This document shows, piece after piece, positions 1-8,573 of a stretch of DNA of 64,000 nt. The DNA is taken from positions 62,159-126,158 of the forward strand of contig PUHO01000005.1 of NCBI GenBank assembly GCA_002995645.1, written 5' to 3'. Both the position numbers and the translations under genes were made by a program. The stretch's first letter is position 1, and each line of letters starts with the position of its first letter. The notes under the pieces are model-generated. The model was not told the DNA's origin. It ran no database searches and was given only the letters and a program-made list of their open reading frames with translations. Source of the stretch: SAR324 cluster bacterium (lineage in GTDB: Bacteria; SAR324; XYD2-FULL-50-16; HCM1).

Positions 1-519
1 GGACATGAAAGAGGCATGCGCTCCGGTACGTTAAACGTACCCGGTATTGTTGGGCTTGGTAAAGCCGCTTCCCTTTGCCATGCTAATCTTGCTGAAGAAA
101 GTAAAAAAATTAGTTCTTTAAGAGACTACTTAGAAGAAAAAATCATGCAAAACATTGATCACGTAACAATTAACGGGTCAACAAAACATAGACTACCAAA
201 TATCCTTAACATTAGCTTTGCTTTTGTGGAAGGAGAAAGTTTAATGATGGGCATGCCTGATATTGCCGTATCATCTGGCTCGGCTTGTACTTCGGCTTCT
301 TTAGAACCGTCTTACGTGCTCCATGCACTTGGTATCTCAGACGATCTTGCGCATTGTTCTATTCGTTTTAGCCTTGGTCGCTTTACAACAAAACAAGAAA
401 TTGAAACAACTTTTGCAACACTACAAAAGACGGTTTCCCGTTTACGTGAAATGTCCCCTTTATACGACATGGTAAAATCTGGCATTGACCTTTCTTCCAT
501 ACAATGGAAAGGACATTAA
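1..519 (+). CDS. iscS: Cysteine desulfurase IscS, C-terminal part (5' truncated by window)
   Basis: PLP-dependent enzyme that takes sulfur from cysteine and passes it to IscU for Fe-S cluster assembly. The frame is open from base 1, so the N-terminal half with the PLP lysine lies upstream of the window. The visible part opens with the conserved GHERGMRSGT segment. It carries the mobile-loop active-site cysteine in SGSACTSASLEPSY, the group I (IscS-type) loop, and ends in the IscS-like DLSSIQWKGH tail, where the C-terminus contacts IscU. The stop lies 22 bp before iscU. Identification is secure; only the start is missing, so nothing can be said about an upstream IscR. Confidence 0.97.
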   Translation, partial: GHERGMRSGTLNVPGIVGLGKAASLCHANLAEESKKISSLRDYLEEKIMQNIDHVTINGSTKHRLPNILNISFAFVEGESLMMGMPDIAVSSGSACTSASLEPSYVLHALGISDDLAHCSIRFSLGRFTTKQEIETTFATLQKTVSRLREMSPLYDMVKSGIDLSSIQWKGH

Positions 520-541
520 TCATTCTTCCATAAGAGGCAAT

Positions 542-916
542 ATGTATGACAAAAAAGTATTAGAGCACTATAGCAATCCACAAAATACAGGATCATTAGA
601 TGCTAACGATAAAAGCGTAGGTACCGGCATGGTTGGCGCTCCAGAATGTGGCGACGTAATGAAGCTACAGCTTAAAATTGAAGATGAAAAAATTGTAGAC
701 GCTAAATTTAAGACTTTTGGTTGCGGTAGTGCTATTGCTAGCTCTAGCTTAGCGACACAATGGGTTAAAGGAAAAACAATTGACGAAGTGGCGCAAATTT
801 CTAATAAAGACATTGCTCAAGAGCTAAGCTTACCACCAGTTAAAATTCATTGTTCTATTCTTGCAGAAGACGCTATTAAAGCGGCTTTAGAAGATTACAA
901 GAAAAAGCAAGATTAA
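542..916 (+). CDS. iscU: Fe-S cluster scaffold protein IscU
   Basis: Scaffold on which IscS sulfur and iron are built into a cluster. I place the start at the ATG at 542 (MYDKKVLEHYSNPQN) because it follows an AGAGG ribosome site and gives the family-typical 124 residues; an upstream in-frame ATG at 485 would lie inside iscS. All three cluster cysteines are visible, in PECGD, FGCGSA and IHCSIL. The HscA-recognition motif LPPVK precedes the third. This agrees with the hscB-hscA chaperone pair downstream. Confidence 0.97.
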   Translation: MYDKKVLEHYSNPQNTGSLDANDKSVGTGMVGAPECGDVMKLQLKIEDEKIVDAKFKTFGCGSAIASSSLATQWVKGKTIDEVAQISNKDIAQELSLPPVKIHCSILAEDAIKAALEDYKKKQD

Positions 917-945
917 CCTATTACATTATAATAAAGGAGATTCAA

Positions 946-1287
946 GTGGTTACCTTAACACAAGCTGCGGCAACAGAAATTCGCAAAATCATTGAAGAAA
1001 ATAAGTTGCCTAAAGACACAGGATTAAGGCTAGGCGTTAAAGGCGGCGGCTGTGCCGGCTATACCTATACGTTTGATTTTTCAAATACACACGATGAATT
1101 TGACAAGTGTTTTGAATCTCACAATATCCCTATTTTTATAGATAGGAAAAGCTATATATATATTAAAGATATTGAAATAGACTTTGCACAAAGCTTAATG
1201 GAGCGTGGTTTTAAATTTAATAATCCTAACGCAAATGCGGCGTGCGGTTGCGGTACTTCTTTCTCACCTAAAAACGCGTTAACTTAA
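946..1287 (+). CDS. iscA: A-type Fe-S carrier protein IscA
   Basis: Carrier that passes assembled clusters to target proteins. The 113-residue protein has the three conserved cysteines of the A-type family, one in GGGCAGYTY and two in the C-terminal ACGCGTSFS. The start is GTG at 946, seven bases after a strong AAAGGAGA ribosome site at 934-940. It lies 29 bp after iscU and 8 bp before hscB, so it is co-transcribed. ErpA has the same motifs; the operon position favours IscA. Confidence 0.95.
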   Translation: MVTLTQAAATEIRKIIEENKLPKDTGLRLGVKGGGCAGYTYTFDFSNTHDEFDKCFESHNIPIFIDRKSYIYIKDIEIDFAQSLMERGFKFNNPNANAACGCGTSFSPKNALT

Positions 1288-1295
1288 ATACACTA

Positions 1296-1886
1296 ATGCA
1301 AAACTCCGCAAACCTTTGTTCTCAATGTAATCAAGTACTTGAAACAAGCTTATATTGTCACCATTGCGAGCAGGTGCAAACACAAGTAAACACAGACTAC
1401 TTTACTATGCTAGGAATAGAACCTAGCTATACTATTAATCTACAAGAAGTAGAAGATAAACACGATGAATTAATAACGGTACTTCATCCTGATTTATACG
1501 TCTCTAGTAAGGAAGAAGTAAAACAAGCCTCTCTTGCCGCTGCTACCCTACTAGAACAAGCATATAATTGTTTAAGCTCTTCTTTTTCGCGTGGAATGCA
1601 CCTCCTTTCTTTACATACAAAAAATACAACTCTTCCCTCACCGGACACAGCGTTTTTAAATATGCTTTTCAATTGGAATGCACAAATCGCCGAAGCTACT
1701 TCTAAAAATACAGTGCAACCTATTATACAGCAAATAATAAAGACCCTCCAAGAAATAGAAACAAACTTAGCAAACCTATTTGCAACGCCGTATTTTTCTA
1801 ATGATACAGAAGAAAGTATCAAACTACTACTTGCCAAATTACGTTTCTTAGAAAGAACACAAGAACAAATACATGTTTTAACATAG
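1296..1886 (+). CDS. hscB: Co-chaperone HscB with N-terminal Cys4 motif
   Basis: J-domain co-chaperone that brings IscU to HscA and stimulates its ATPase. The J domain follows residue about 35 and holds the HPD tripeptide (LHPDLY); the remainder matches the IscU-binding helical part. Before the J domain sit two CxxC pairs, C8-x2-C11 and C21-x2-C24, spaced like a zinc ribbon. Classical E. coli-type HscB lacks this, whereas eukaryotic HSCB carries a comparable Cys4 element. The start lies 8 bp after iscA with no clear ribosome site, so translation is probably coupled. At 196 residues it is slightly longer than the usual 170-175. Confidence 0.92.
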   Translation: MQNSANLCSQCNQVLETSLYCHHCEQVQTQVNTDYFTMLGIEPSYTINLQEVEDKHDELITVLHPDLYVSSKEEVKQASLAAATLLEQAYNCLSSSFSRGMHLLSLHTKNTTLPSPDTAFLNMLFNWNAQIAEATSKNTVQPIIQQIIKTLQEIETNLANLFATPYFSNDTEESIKLLLAKLRFLERTQEQIHVLT

Positions 1887-1906
1887 ATCATTGCATAAAA
1901 TCACAA

Positions 1907-3706
1907 ATGGAAACACAAGAATTAATTATTGGAATTGACTTAGGAACAACTAATTCACTTGCGGCTATCATGCAAAACGGCGTAGCACGTATTATTGAAA
2001 CAAATGAACTAACTACAAATATTCCTTCTATTGTCACTTTTGCAAAAAATAAAGCAACTATTGGCAAAATTCCAGTAGCAAAAGAAGAAAAGGAAAAACA
2101 AGAAATATTCTCTTCTATAAAAAGACTATTAGGCAAAAGTTTTTCCGAAGTATCTCATTTACAAAAACACCTTCCATTTCCTATTAAAGAAGGGGAAAGA
2201 AACGATATTCTATGTGTCATTGGTGAAAAAACAATAACGCCGGAAGAGATTTCCGGATTCATTTTACAAGAAATTAAAAACCGTGCAACTCGCATACTAG
2301 GCACGCCTATTAATAAATGTGTTATTACCGTACCTGCCTATTTTGACGAACGACAAAGACAAGCAACGCAAAATGCAGCTATTCTAGCTAAACTAGAAGT
2401 AATCCGCATTATTAACGAACCAACGGCAGCTGCGTTAGCCTATGGTTTAGATAATAAAGAAAACGGGAAAATAGCTATCTATGATCTTGGTGGCGGCACT
2501 TTTGATATTTCTATTTTAGAATGTAAAAACAAGCTTTTCAAAGTAGTTTCTACCCATGGCAATACAGAATTAGGCGGCAACGATATAGATCAGCTAATTT
2601 TACAAAAAATAAAGCAAGCGTTTTACGAACAAGAGACGTTTACACACTTACAACAACAATACGGATTACAAGTCGCAAGAGAAATTAAACACGAACTTAA
2701 CACACATCTAGAAATAGAAAGGACGCTTTCTTTTCCTGATAAAGATCCCGTTTCTTTTTCTTTTACAAGACAAGAACTAAACGAACTTTGCGAACCGTTA
2801 ATACAGCAAACTATAGAACATATGGAGCTTGCTTTAAAAGATGCGCACTTACAAGCTAAAGATATTAATCATATTATTCTTGTTGGGGGAAGCTCTCGTT
2901 TAACGTTAGTAAGAGAAAAAATAGAAGCTATGTTTGGCAAAAAGCCTTATTTACACCTTGACCCGGATTATGCCATTGCACTTGGCGCAGCAAGACAAGC
3001 TTTCTTGCTTAGCGGTGGGAAAGCAGATTTTCTTTTACTAGATATTATTCCTTTATCTTTAGGAATTGAAACGGTAGGCGGCGTTTTTTCTAAATTAATT
3101 TTAAAAAATGCATCTTTACCAGCTAGCATTACAGAAACTTTTTCTACGTCTGTCGACAACCAAACGGCAATACAAATTAACATTTATCAAGGCGAAAGAG
3201 AATTAGTCGAACATTGTCGTTTAATTGGACAATTTGTTGTACGACCTATTCCTCCCATGCCAGCCGGTTTGCCTAGACTAGAAGTTACTTTTCAAGTAGA
3301 CACAAACGGTTTACTTAACGTACAAGCAACAGAAATACGCTCTAATACGCAAGCACAAATGCAAATCATTCCAACTCATTCGTTAACAAAGCAAGAAGCC
3401 CGCAACATGATTGTTAATGCAATGGATAAAGCAGAAGAAGATTTTCATTCTCGTCATTTAATTGACTTTCAAAATCAAGCTCGTTTTGTTTTACAAGGTC
3501 TTGATAAAATACAAGATAAAATCGAACAATATTTAACAAAAGAAGAGCAACAAGCAATTCATAAACAAAGGAAAGTTATCCTTACTAATATGCAACAACA
3601 AGAGCCGTCTTTACTTAAACAATCGCTAGACGAAATGGGAGAATTAACACGCGATTTAGCAGACACCATTATGGGCGCCGCCGCAGTACAAGAGTTAAAA
3701 AAATGA
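1907..3706 (+). CDS. hscA: Fe-S assembly Hsp70 chaperone HscA
   Basis: Specialised Hsp70 that acts on IscU with HscB to release the cluster. The 599 residues show Hsp70 signatures: IGIDLGTTNSL near the start, YDLGGGTFDIS around residue 190 and ILVGGSSRL around 325, followed by a substrate-binding domain. The protein is shorter than DnaK and lacks an acidic EEVD-like tail. Together with its place behind hscB and the LPPVK motif in IscU, this favours HscA over DnaK. It overlaps the next gene by four bases (ATGA). Confidence 0.95.
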   Translation: METQELIIGIDLGTTNSLAAIMQNGVARIIETNELTTNIPSIVTFAKNKATIGKIPVAKEEKEKQEIFSSIKRLLGKSFSEVSHLQKHLPFPIKEGERNDILCVIGEKTITPEEISGFILQEIKNRATRILGTPINKCVITVPAYFDERQRQATQNAAILAKLEVIRIINEPTAAALAYGLDNKENGKIAIYDLGGGTFDISILECKNKLFKVVSTHGNTELGGNDIDQLILQKIKQAFYEQETFTHLQQQYGLQVAREIKHELNTHLEIERTLSFPDKDPVSFSFTRQELNELCEPLIQQTIEHMELALKDAHLQAKDINHIILVGGSSRLTLVREKIEAMFGKKPYLHLDPDYAIALGAARQAFLLSGGKADFLLLDIIPLSLGIETVGGVFSKLILKNASLPASITETFSTSVDNQTAIQINIYQGERELVEHCRLIGQFVVRPIPPMPAGLPRLEVTFQVDTNGLLNVQATEIRSNTQAQMQIIPTHSLTKQEARNMIVNAMDKAEEDFHSRHLIDFQNQARFVLQGLDKIQDKIEQYLTKEEQQAIHKQRKVILTNMQQQEPSLLKQSLDEMGELTRDLADTIMGAAAVQELKK

Positions 3707-4461
3707 AATCATCACCATATATTCTTATTATTGGTGGCAATTCGGATATTGTTAAAGCATTGCTCCCTTTTTACGCTAAAGAAAAATATAATTTTTTGCT
3801 TACAGGTAGAAATATACAAGCTTTAGAAAAGCAAGCACAAATACTAGAAAAAAACTATGCTGTTAAAACGCAAGTGAAATATTTAGATATAACGGAGATG
3901 GACTTGCACGCTAGTTTTTGTCATGCTTTAGCAACCATGCCACAAGGCATTATCTGTGGATGCGGTTATCTTGGGGAAGTCGTTGATCCTACTGTAACAA
4001 AAGAAGAAAATATTCATGCTATTTTAAGCACAAATTACATTGGACCAGTACGATTTATAGAAACCTTCCTAGCAGAAAAAGAACAACGTCAAGACAAATC
4101 TTTTTCTTTTTTACTAGGCATTAGCTCTGTTGCCGGCGATAGAGGGAAACAAAGCAACTACCTTTACGGCAGCGCTAAATCTGGATTTAGTACTTATTTA
4201 TCCGGGTTACGTCAAAAGCTACATAAACAAAATATTTTTGTATTAAATGCTAAACCGGGCTACGTTATCTCGCCTATGATTGCACATAAACAAAATACTA
4301 TCCCTTCTTTCCTATTAGCAACGCCGTATGAAGTTAGTAGTGCTATCTTCCAAGCGCATAAACGCAAACAAGCCGTTATATATACTCCTTACTATTGGAA
4401 GTGGATTAGTCGTTTATTCTCTATTTTACCTGATTTTATTTTTAAAAGACTTACTTTATAA
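3703..4461 (+). CDS. Short-chain dehydrogenase/reductase (SDR)
   Basis: A 252-residue Rossmann-fold NAD(P)-dependent oxidoreductase. The N-terminal nucleotide site is a variant glycine motif (IIGGNSDI), followed by TGRN at the end of the second strand and a YLYGSAKSG catalytic Tyr-x3-Lys around residues 155-160 with a preceding ISSVAGDRG serine. The C-terminus (about 215-252) is basic and aromatic and could touch the membrane. It overlaps hscA by four bases and so is translated with the isc operon, in the place where ferredoxin often sits. The general look recalls SDRs acting on lipid-linked or large substrates, but the substrate cannot be told. Confidence 0.8.
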   Translation: MKSSPYILIIGGNSDIVKALLPFYAKEKYNFLLTGRNIQALEKQAQILEKNYAVKTQVKYLDITEMDLHASFCHALATMPQGIICGCGYLGEVVDPTVTKEENIHAILSTNYIGPVRFIETFLAEKEQRQDKSFSFLLGISSVAGDRGKQSNYLYGSAKSGFSTYLSGLRQKLHKQNIFVLNAKPGYVISPMIAHKQNTIPSFLLATPYEVSSAIFQAHKRKQAVIYTPYYWKWISRLFSILPDFIFKRLTL

Positions 4462-4473
4462 TATAGCTTTCTT

Positions 4474-5589
4474 TTATCTTGCTAACCTTTGTAAAGCTTT
4501 AGTAAATTTTTCTTCTTTTGGAAAACGTTTAGCACCTTCTTCATATGATGATAAACTCTGTTGCCAATCACCGTTAGCCTCATAACTTAAAGCTAAATTA
4601 TACAAATTAGCTTTACTAAGTGGCTTCTTAAGGCTTTCTAATCTACCAATTGCCGCATTAAACGCTTTATTCTCAAGCAAAGTTTCTGCTATAGAGTCAC
4701 CGGATTCAATTTCAACCTTTTGTTCCGTTTGCACAACAACAAGCTTCTTTGCAAATAAAAAAGCTACTCTTTGCAGCATTTGCTGTTCTATTTCTAAGTT
4801 TGTCTTAGGAATGCGTTCAAATTGTGATAATCTATCATTGGCGACAGATCGCCTTCCTAAGAGCATTGCAAAAAAATCATATTGTAAATCAAAACGATAA
4901 TATCGTCTAATACGTAAAGCTATATTTTCCGGTAATAGAGAGCTCTTTGTCCAACCGCCCCATTTATGATTATAAAATAAGGTTATTGTCTGCTGAGGAG
5001 CTAACGGTTTTCCTGTTGACTTACGAACTAAATGAAAAGTAACTTTTACACCATGTAAGCTTTCTGTATAAGGTATAGTCACGGCAAAACCTTGCTTCTC
5101 ACGACTTAACGCATCACCAACCGCTTCAGCACCGTAAGCGCTTACAACATTAGCAACCGTATTTTTTGTATTTTTAACAAACAATACAAAATAGCCTTGT
5201 TCCGCCTTATTAATCTGTTCTTCTACGTAGGAAATATCAGCAGTAATCAACATTGTTTTTGCTGCGTCTGCCTTTATTGGCGACGCACCTTGAAACAGTG
5301 CCGGCGTTATAATTTTCCAAGACGTGCCGTTACTTATATACGCAAAGAGATTTGCTTTAAGTAAATCAGTTACGTTTTTATTTGCATCTAAAGTCTTTAG
5401 CTTCCCTGTTTGCTTTTGAAACGGAATAGCTAAAGGTTGCTTTTTATTTTGAAAAGTTCCTAATTCTACATAACGAATAGAAGGAAAATCAAATAACGGT
5501 CTTTCACTAATACGCATTGTTACACTAGAGGCGCATACATCTTGTATACTAAGCAACAAGAAAGTAAGTAAAACAATAAAGAACTTCAT
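4474..5589 (-). CDS. Exported protein with C-terminal TPR-like tail (third of a paralogous trio)
   Basis: A 371-residue protein not recognised by family. The N-terminus is a signal peptide (MKFFIVLLTFLLLSIQDVCA) with likely cleavage after CASS; the Cys is not in a convincing lipobox. The body is beta-rich. The last 75 residues (from about 295) form a TPR-like tail with AAIGRLESL, LYNLALSYEANGDW and a final helix. The same tail ends the two upstream neighbours, which are lipoproteins. Genes are packed with 2 bp between this stop region and the next, so the three form one operon. A periplasmic or envelope complex is an inference. Confidence 0.75.
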   Translation of the reverse strand: MKFFIVLLTFLLLSIQDVCASSVTMRISERPLFDFPSIRYVELGTFQNKKQPLAIPFQKQTGKLKTLDANKNVTDLLKANLFAYISNGTSWKIITPALFQGASPIKADAAKTMLITADISYVEEQINKAEQGYFVLFVKNTKNTVANVVSAYGAEAVGDALSREKQGFAVTIPYTESLHGVKVTFHLVRKSTGKPLAPQQTITLFYNHKWGGWTKSSLLPENIALRIRRYYRFDLQYDFFAMLLGRRSVANDRLSQFERIPKTNLEIEQQMLQRVAFLFAKKLVVVQTEQKVEIESGDSIAETLLENKAFNAAIGRLESLKKPLSKANLYNLALSYEANGDWQQSLSSYEEGAKRFPKEEKFTKALQRLAR

Positions 5590-5591
5590 AT

Positions 5592-6785
5592 TTACTGCAC
5601 CCTATAGTTAGACATAGAACCTATATTCTTATATAATCGAAAAATACGCTCTATACGACCTATACCACTTGCATATAAGCCTGTAGGTGATTGATTAAAC
5701 GCATCAGTATAATAACTCTTAGCTAAAGCAAAAGACGCCGTTGCCTCTAATGCTACACCAAGATTATACATATCTGCCGCAGTTTGTTTTTTTGCTAAAA
5801 CCTGCTCTAATCGTTCTACTGCACTTTGATACGCTCCTTTTCTAATTAATAAAATACCGCTACTATCACCTGATGTATCTAGTTGAATTTGTTTTCTTTC
5901 TAGGCTATATCCAACTTGTTTAGCAAACGCATTACCTAGGTCTCTTGCAAGCAAAGCAAGAGCTTCTTCCATTGTAGGTAAAACATCATCGCTACGTTGC
6001 AACTTATGTTGCCATATTCTATCTTGATTCTCATCACCACCATTAAGGTAGTTTTTCACTTGCGAAAACGCACGCGCATATTCAATAGCCTTATCTTTCC
6101 CGCTTAACGGCGTGCTTCCAATCCAATAGGACATGCTTTTACTACTCATAAAATCAGTACTTATTGTTGTTGGCGAAAGGCGTATTACTTTTAATTCTAT
6201 GGTAAGCGTCACGTTACTACTCTTATACGGCCACCAGCCTACTTTATCAACGTCAAAGCTAATCACTCGTCTAGGATTTACATAATAAACCCGCCTATAA
6301 GAAAGCGTATCTTTACGCACGTCCGCACTACTTCGTTCTTCGCTTTCAATCCAAATACGCCCCTGTAAAATAGCGTCAAATCTTTTCTCTTTCACACCTG
6401 CCGCCGATATAAACGGACTTAAATTAGAATCGGTATTCCACTGTTCTAAATTATCAGAATAAAATAAATGTAAATGCGGGGTATTAGATAAAGCTTGGAC
6501 AACAGAACCGCGAATTTGCTTTGCAATAACCTGTTGGCTAGCTAAAGAAACGGCTTGCTCTTGTTGTGTCCATTTCCCTTCTTTCTCTACTAGATTACTG
6601 CGCTTTATTGTAACCACTTGAAAAGGCGCAATTGCTAGCGAAGAAACGTTCAAAGGCGTAAGCGAAGGTTGTCTTACCGTTAAATAAGTACTTGTTGCAC
6701 AACTCGTTACAAATAAAGCCACAACTAGATATAAACAAAAATAAAACCGATGCGCCATAATATACGTTATTTTTTTAATTGCCAT
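5592..6785 (-). CDS. Lipoprotein with CsgG/LpoB-like core and C-terminal TPR-like tail (second of trio)
   Basis: A 397-residue predicted lipoprotein. A signal sequence runs to the lipobox VTSC, with Cys29 when the start at 6785 is used. A second ATG at 6758 (MAHRFYF) gives a more ordinary signal length, but only the 6785 start has a weak GAGAG-type site upstream. After the lipobox comes SLAIAPFQVV and later a DAILQGRIWIE strand, a pattern like the CsgG/LpoB/DUF799 superfamily. The final 80 residues are TPR-like (MYNLGVALEATASF, then ARIERIFRLY-type helix). It overlaps the upstream paralogue by 19 bp. Function unknown; outer-membrane anchoring is inferred. Confidence 0.75.
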   Translation of the reverse strand: MAIKKITYIMAHRFYFCLYLVVALFVTSCATSTYLTVRQPSLTPLNVSSLAIAPFQVVTIKRSNLVEKEGKWTQQEQAVSLASQQVIAKQIRGSVVQALSNTPHLHLFYSDNLEQWNTDSNLSPFISAAGVKEKRFDAILQGRIWIESEERSSADVRKDTLSYRRVYYVNPRRVISFDVDKVGWWPYKSSNVTLTIELKVIRLSPTTISTDFMSSKSMSYWIGSTPLSGKDKAIEYARAFSQVKNYLNGGDENQDRIWQHKLQRSDDVLPTMEEALALLARDLGNAFAKQVGYSLERKQIQLDTSGDSSGILLIRKGAYQSAVERLEQVLAKKQTAADMYNLGVALEATASFALAKSYYTDAFNQSPTGLYASGIGRIERIFRLYKNIGSMSNYRVQ

Positions 6786-7975
6786 AAACGTCTCTCTATA
6801 CGAGCTAATGCAGTGGCATATAATTCATTGTCATCATCTTTACTAAACGCTTGCTTATAATAGATTTGTGCCGTCATATAATCATCAATAGAAACGGCAG
6901 TAGCTTCAAAACTTAATCCAAGATTATATAAATCAGCTTCGTTTTTATTTGGCAAGTTTTGTAATATTTTTTTTGCTTCTTCCCATTTTTGTTTTTCTAA
7001 TAATTTAACAGCTTTTGCATTACCGTTTGAATCATTATGCACTACTATCTTTTCTTGATACGGACTAATAGCATATACAAAATTAGCTATTGATTGCATT
7101 GCAAGTTGTTTTCGTATTTGTTTTTCTTTTTTTACATCTAAACTATGTGCGCTAATATTTATATTTTTATAATAATCATACTTTGTTTCTTTTGCAATAG
7201 CGACAGAACGAATATATAAAGGAGAAACGGGAACAAATAATAGAGGAAGAATTTCAGGAATGCTAACGCTACTTTCATGTACGTTAATAGGCGGTTTCTT
7301 ATCTTGAAAACCAAAGCTAGCCGTACCAATACGACTTGCAAGCATTTTTCTTGTATTTTTATTAATATAGGTAAAAGTAAAGTTAGTTTGTACAAAATAA
7401 GAAGTATTTTTATACGTTTTTACTCTATATACTTCCGTTAAATCAGGAATATAATCTGTAAGACCTTCAAACAAAGTATCTGCAACGTTACTAATTAGCG
7501 CCGACCGCGCATCTCTTGAATAGCATATCCCGCCTCTATTTGAAATAGTTATATCCGGATTTTGTTCCTTATTTGTCGCCGCTTGCCCTGCTCCGCCAAC
7601 ACCAAAACTACAAGTTGCCAGGTTAGTGAATTGCCCTTTTTCTATTTGTAATCTACTAGTAACACTTCCTTCTATAACGGCAATATCCGCTTGGTTAATA
7701 TCAAAACTCTTCGGCATGCCTATTGTTACTTTATACTGTTTGAAAATAGTTAACTGTTGCTTTAAATCTTGCAGAATTTCCTTTTTCATACTTAATTGAT
7801 CATTTGTAGAATCAATTTTATTTTGTAAAATGACGACTTGCTTCAAAGTTTTTGGCACGTTTGTTTGCGCCGGTCTTTTAACGCTCATAAGCAATTCTTG
7901 GCTACTACAGCTACTTATTAAAAAAACTAGCAAAAAAACAAGGAACAGTTTTTGTTGTAATCGATTCATTTTCAT
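6767..7975 (-). CDS. Lipoprotein with CsgG/LpoB-like core and C-terminal TPR-like tail (first of trio)
   Basis: A 402-residue lipoprotein whose signal peptide ends in the lipobox LISSC. The core shows a VVILQNK strand, a helix of lysines and glutamines and then ADIAVIEGSV, again the arrangement seen in CsgG/LpoB-like proteins. The tail from about residue 325 reads ADLYNLGLSFEATAV and ALARIERRLWQLKK, closely matching the second member of the trio and more distantly the third. It is the promoter-proximal gene of the three. ATG codons at 7975 and 7969 are both possible starts. No family assignment beyond the fold hint. Confidence 0.75.
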   Translation of the reverse strand: MKMNRLQQKLFLVFLLVFLISSCSSQELLMSVKRPAQTNVPKTLKQVVILQNKIDSTNDQLSMKKEILQDLKQQLTIFKQYKVTIGMPKSFDINQADIAVIEGSVTSRLQIEKGQFTNLATCSFGVGGAGQAATNKEQNPDITISNRGGICYSRDARSALISNVADTLFEGLTDYIPDLTEVYRVKTYKNTSYFVQTNFTFTYINKNTRKMLASRIGTASFGFQDKKPPINVHESSVSIPEILPLLFVPVSPLYIRSVAIAKETKYDYYKNINISAHSLDVKKEKQIRKQLAMQSIANFVYAISPYQEKIVVHNDSNGNAKAVKLLEKQKWEEAKKILQNLPNKNEADLYNLGLSFEATAVSIDDYMTAQIYYKQAFSKDDDNELYATALARIERRLWQLKK

Positions 7976-8036
7976 AACTAAATTTTACTACGTACAAATA
8001 GAGTAATTATTATTTTCATAAATAGCACTGCAAAAC

Positions 8037-8065
8037 TTGATTTTATATCTACCTTTCAGTATACT
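8037..8065 (+). promoter_or_regulatory. Sigma-70-type promoter for the small membrane protein
   Basis: TTGATT, 17 bp spacer, TATACT. The start point would fall near 8072, about 30 bp before the ATG at 8104. Confidence 0.6.
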
Positions 8066-8103
8066 TTATTATTATTGTATTACTATATAAAAAAGGAATC
8101 ATC

Positions 8104-8397
8104 ATGTTTAGAAACTTACCTTTAGCACCTATACTATTAATACTCTCTGGAGTTCTTGTTTTAATTTTTACTTTTTACCATTTATATACAAAAAAACTTT
8201 TAAAATGGATTTTTCTTCTTTCTATGGGAATTATAAGTATTCTTGGAGGCGTAACATCTTTACGAGGAAGCTTTGTAACACTAGGGCAATTAAGTAGTTA
8301 TTCTCAACAAGAACTATTTAATTACTGTTCAAAGAAAATGCATAAAACCAGCATGCCAGTATGGAAACCACATTTACCATCACAAAAGCAAAAGTAG
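8104..8397 (+). CDS. Small hypothetical membrane protein, 97 aa
   Basis: Not recognised. Two hydrophobic segments (about residues 7-25 and 34-52) predict an inner-membrane hairpin with a basic, hydrophilic C-terminal tail after residue 65. The ATG follows an AAAAAGGAATC ribosome site, and a good sigma-70 promoter lies just upstream, so it is probably a real monocistronic gene. It is convergent with the efflux operon and divergent from the lipoprotein trio. Confidence 0.65.
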   Translation: MFRNLPLAPILLILSGVLVLIFTFYHLYTKKLLKWIFLLSMGIISILGGVTSLRGSFVTLGQLSSYSQQELFNYCSKKMHKTSMPVWKPHLPSQKQK

Positions 8398-8459
8398 CAA
8401 GCAAATACAATAAAGCATAAGGAATCCTTGCTTTTACAACAAGTTACTTTTAGCCAATC

Positions 8460-8486
8460 TTGCTATATGCCAGAATCATATAGCAA
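8460..8486. terminator. Inverted repeat between convergent genes, possible terminator
   Basis: Perfect 10-bp arms (TTGCTATATG / CATATAGCAA) around a 7-base loop. It lies between the small membrane protein gene and the 3' end of the RND gene. No strong T-run follows on either strand, so it may be a weak terminator or an mRNA 3'-end stabiliser. Confidence 0.4.
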
Positions 8487-8573
8487 AACCCCTTCTGCTA
8501 TTAAAGAATAGTATTTCCTCTTTCTTCTCTAGTATCGTCCGGTTGTTTTACTACTCAATTCTATTTGATAGCT

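Noticed and set aside
485..541. Longer N-terminus for IscU
   Set aside because: It would overlap iscS and lacks family similarity; a ribosome site precedes the ATG at 542.
4328..4585. Plus-strand frame across the SDR end
   Set aside because: Overlaps two supported genes, and its translation is low-complexity hydrophobic.
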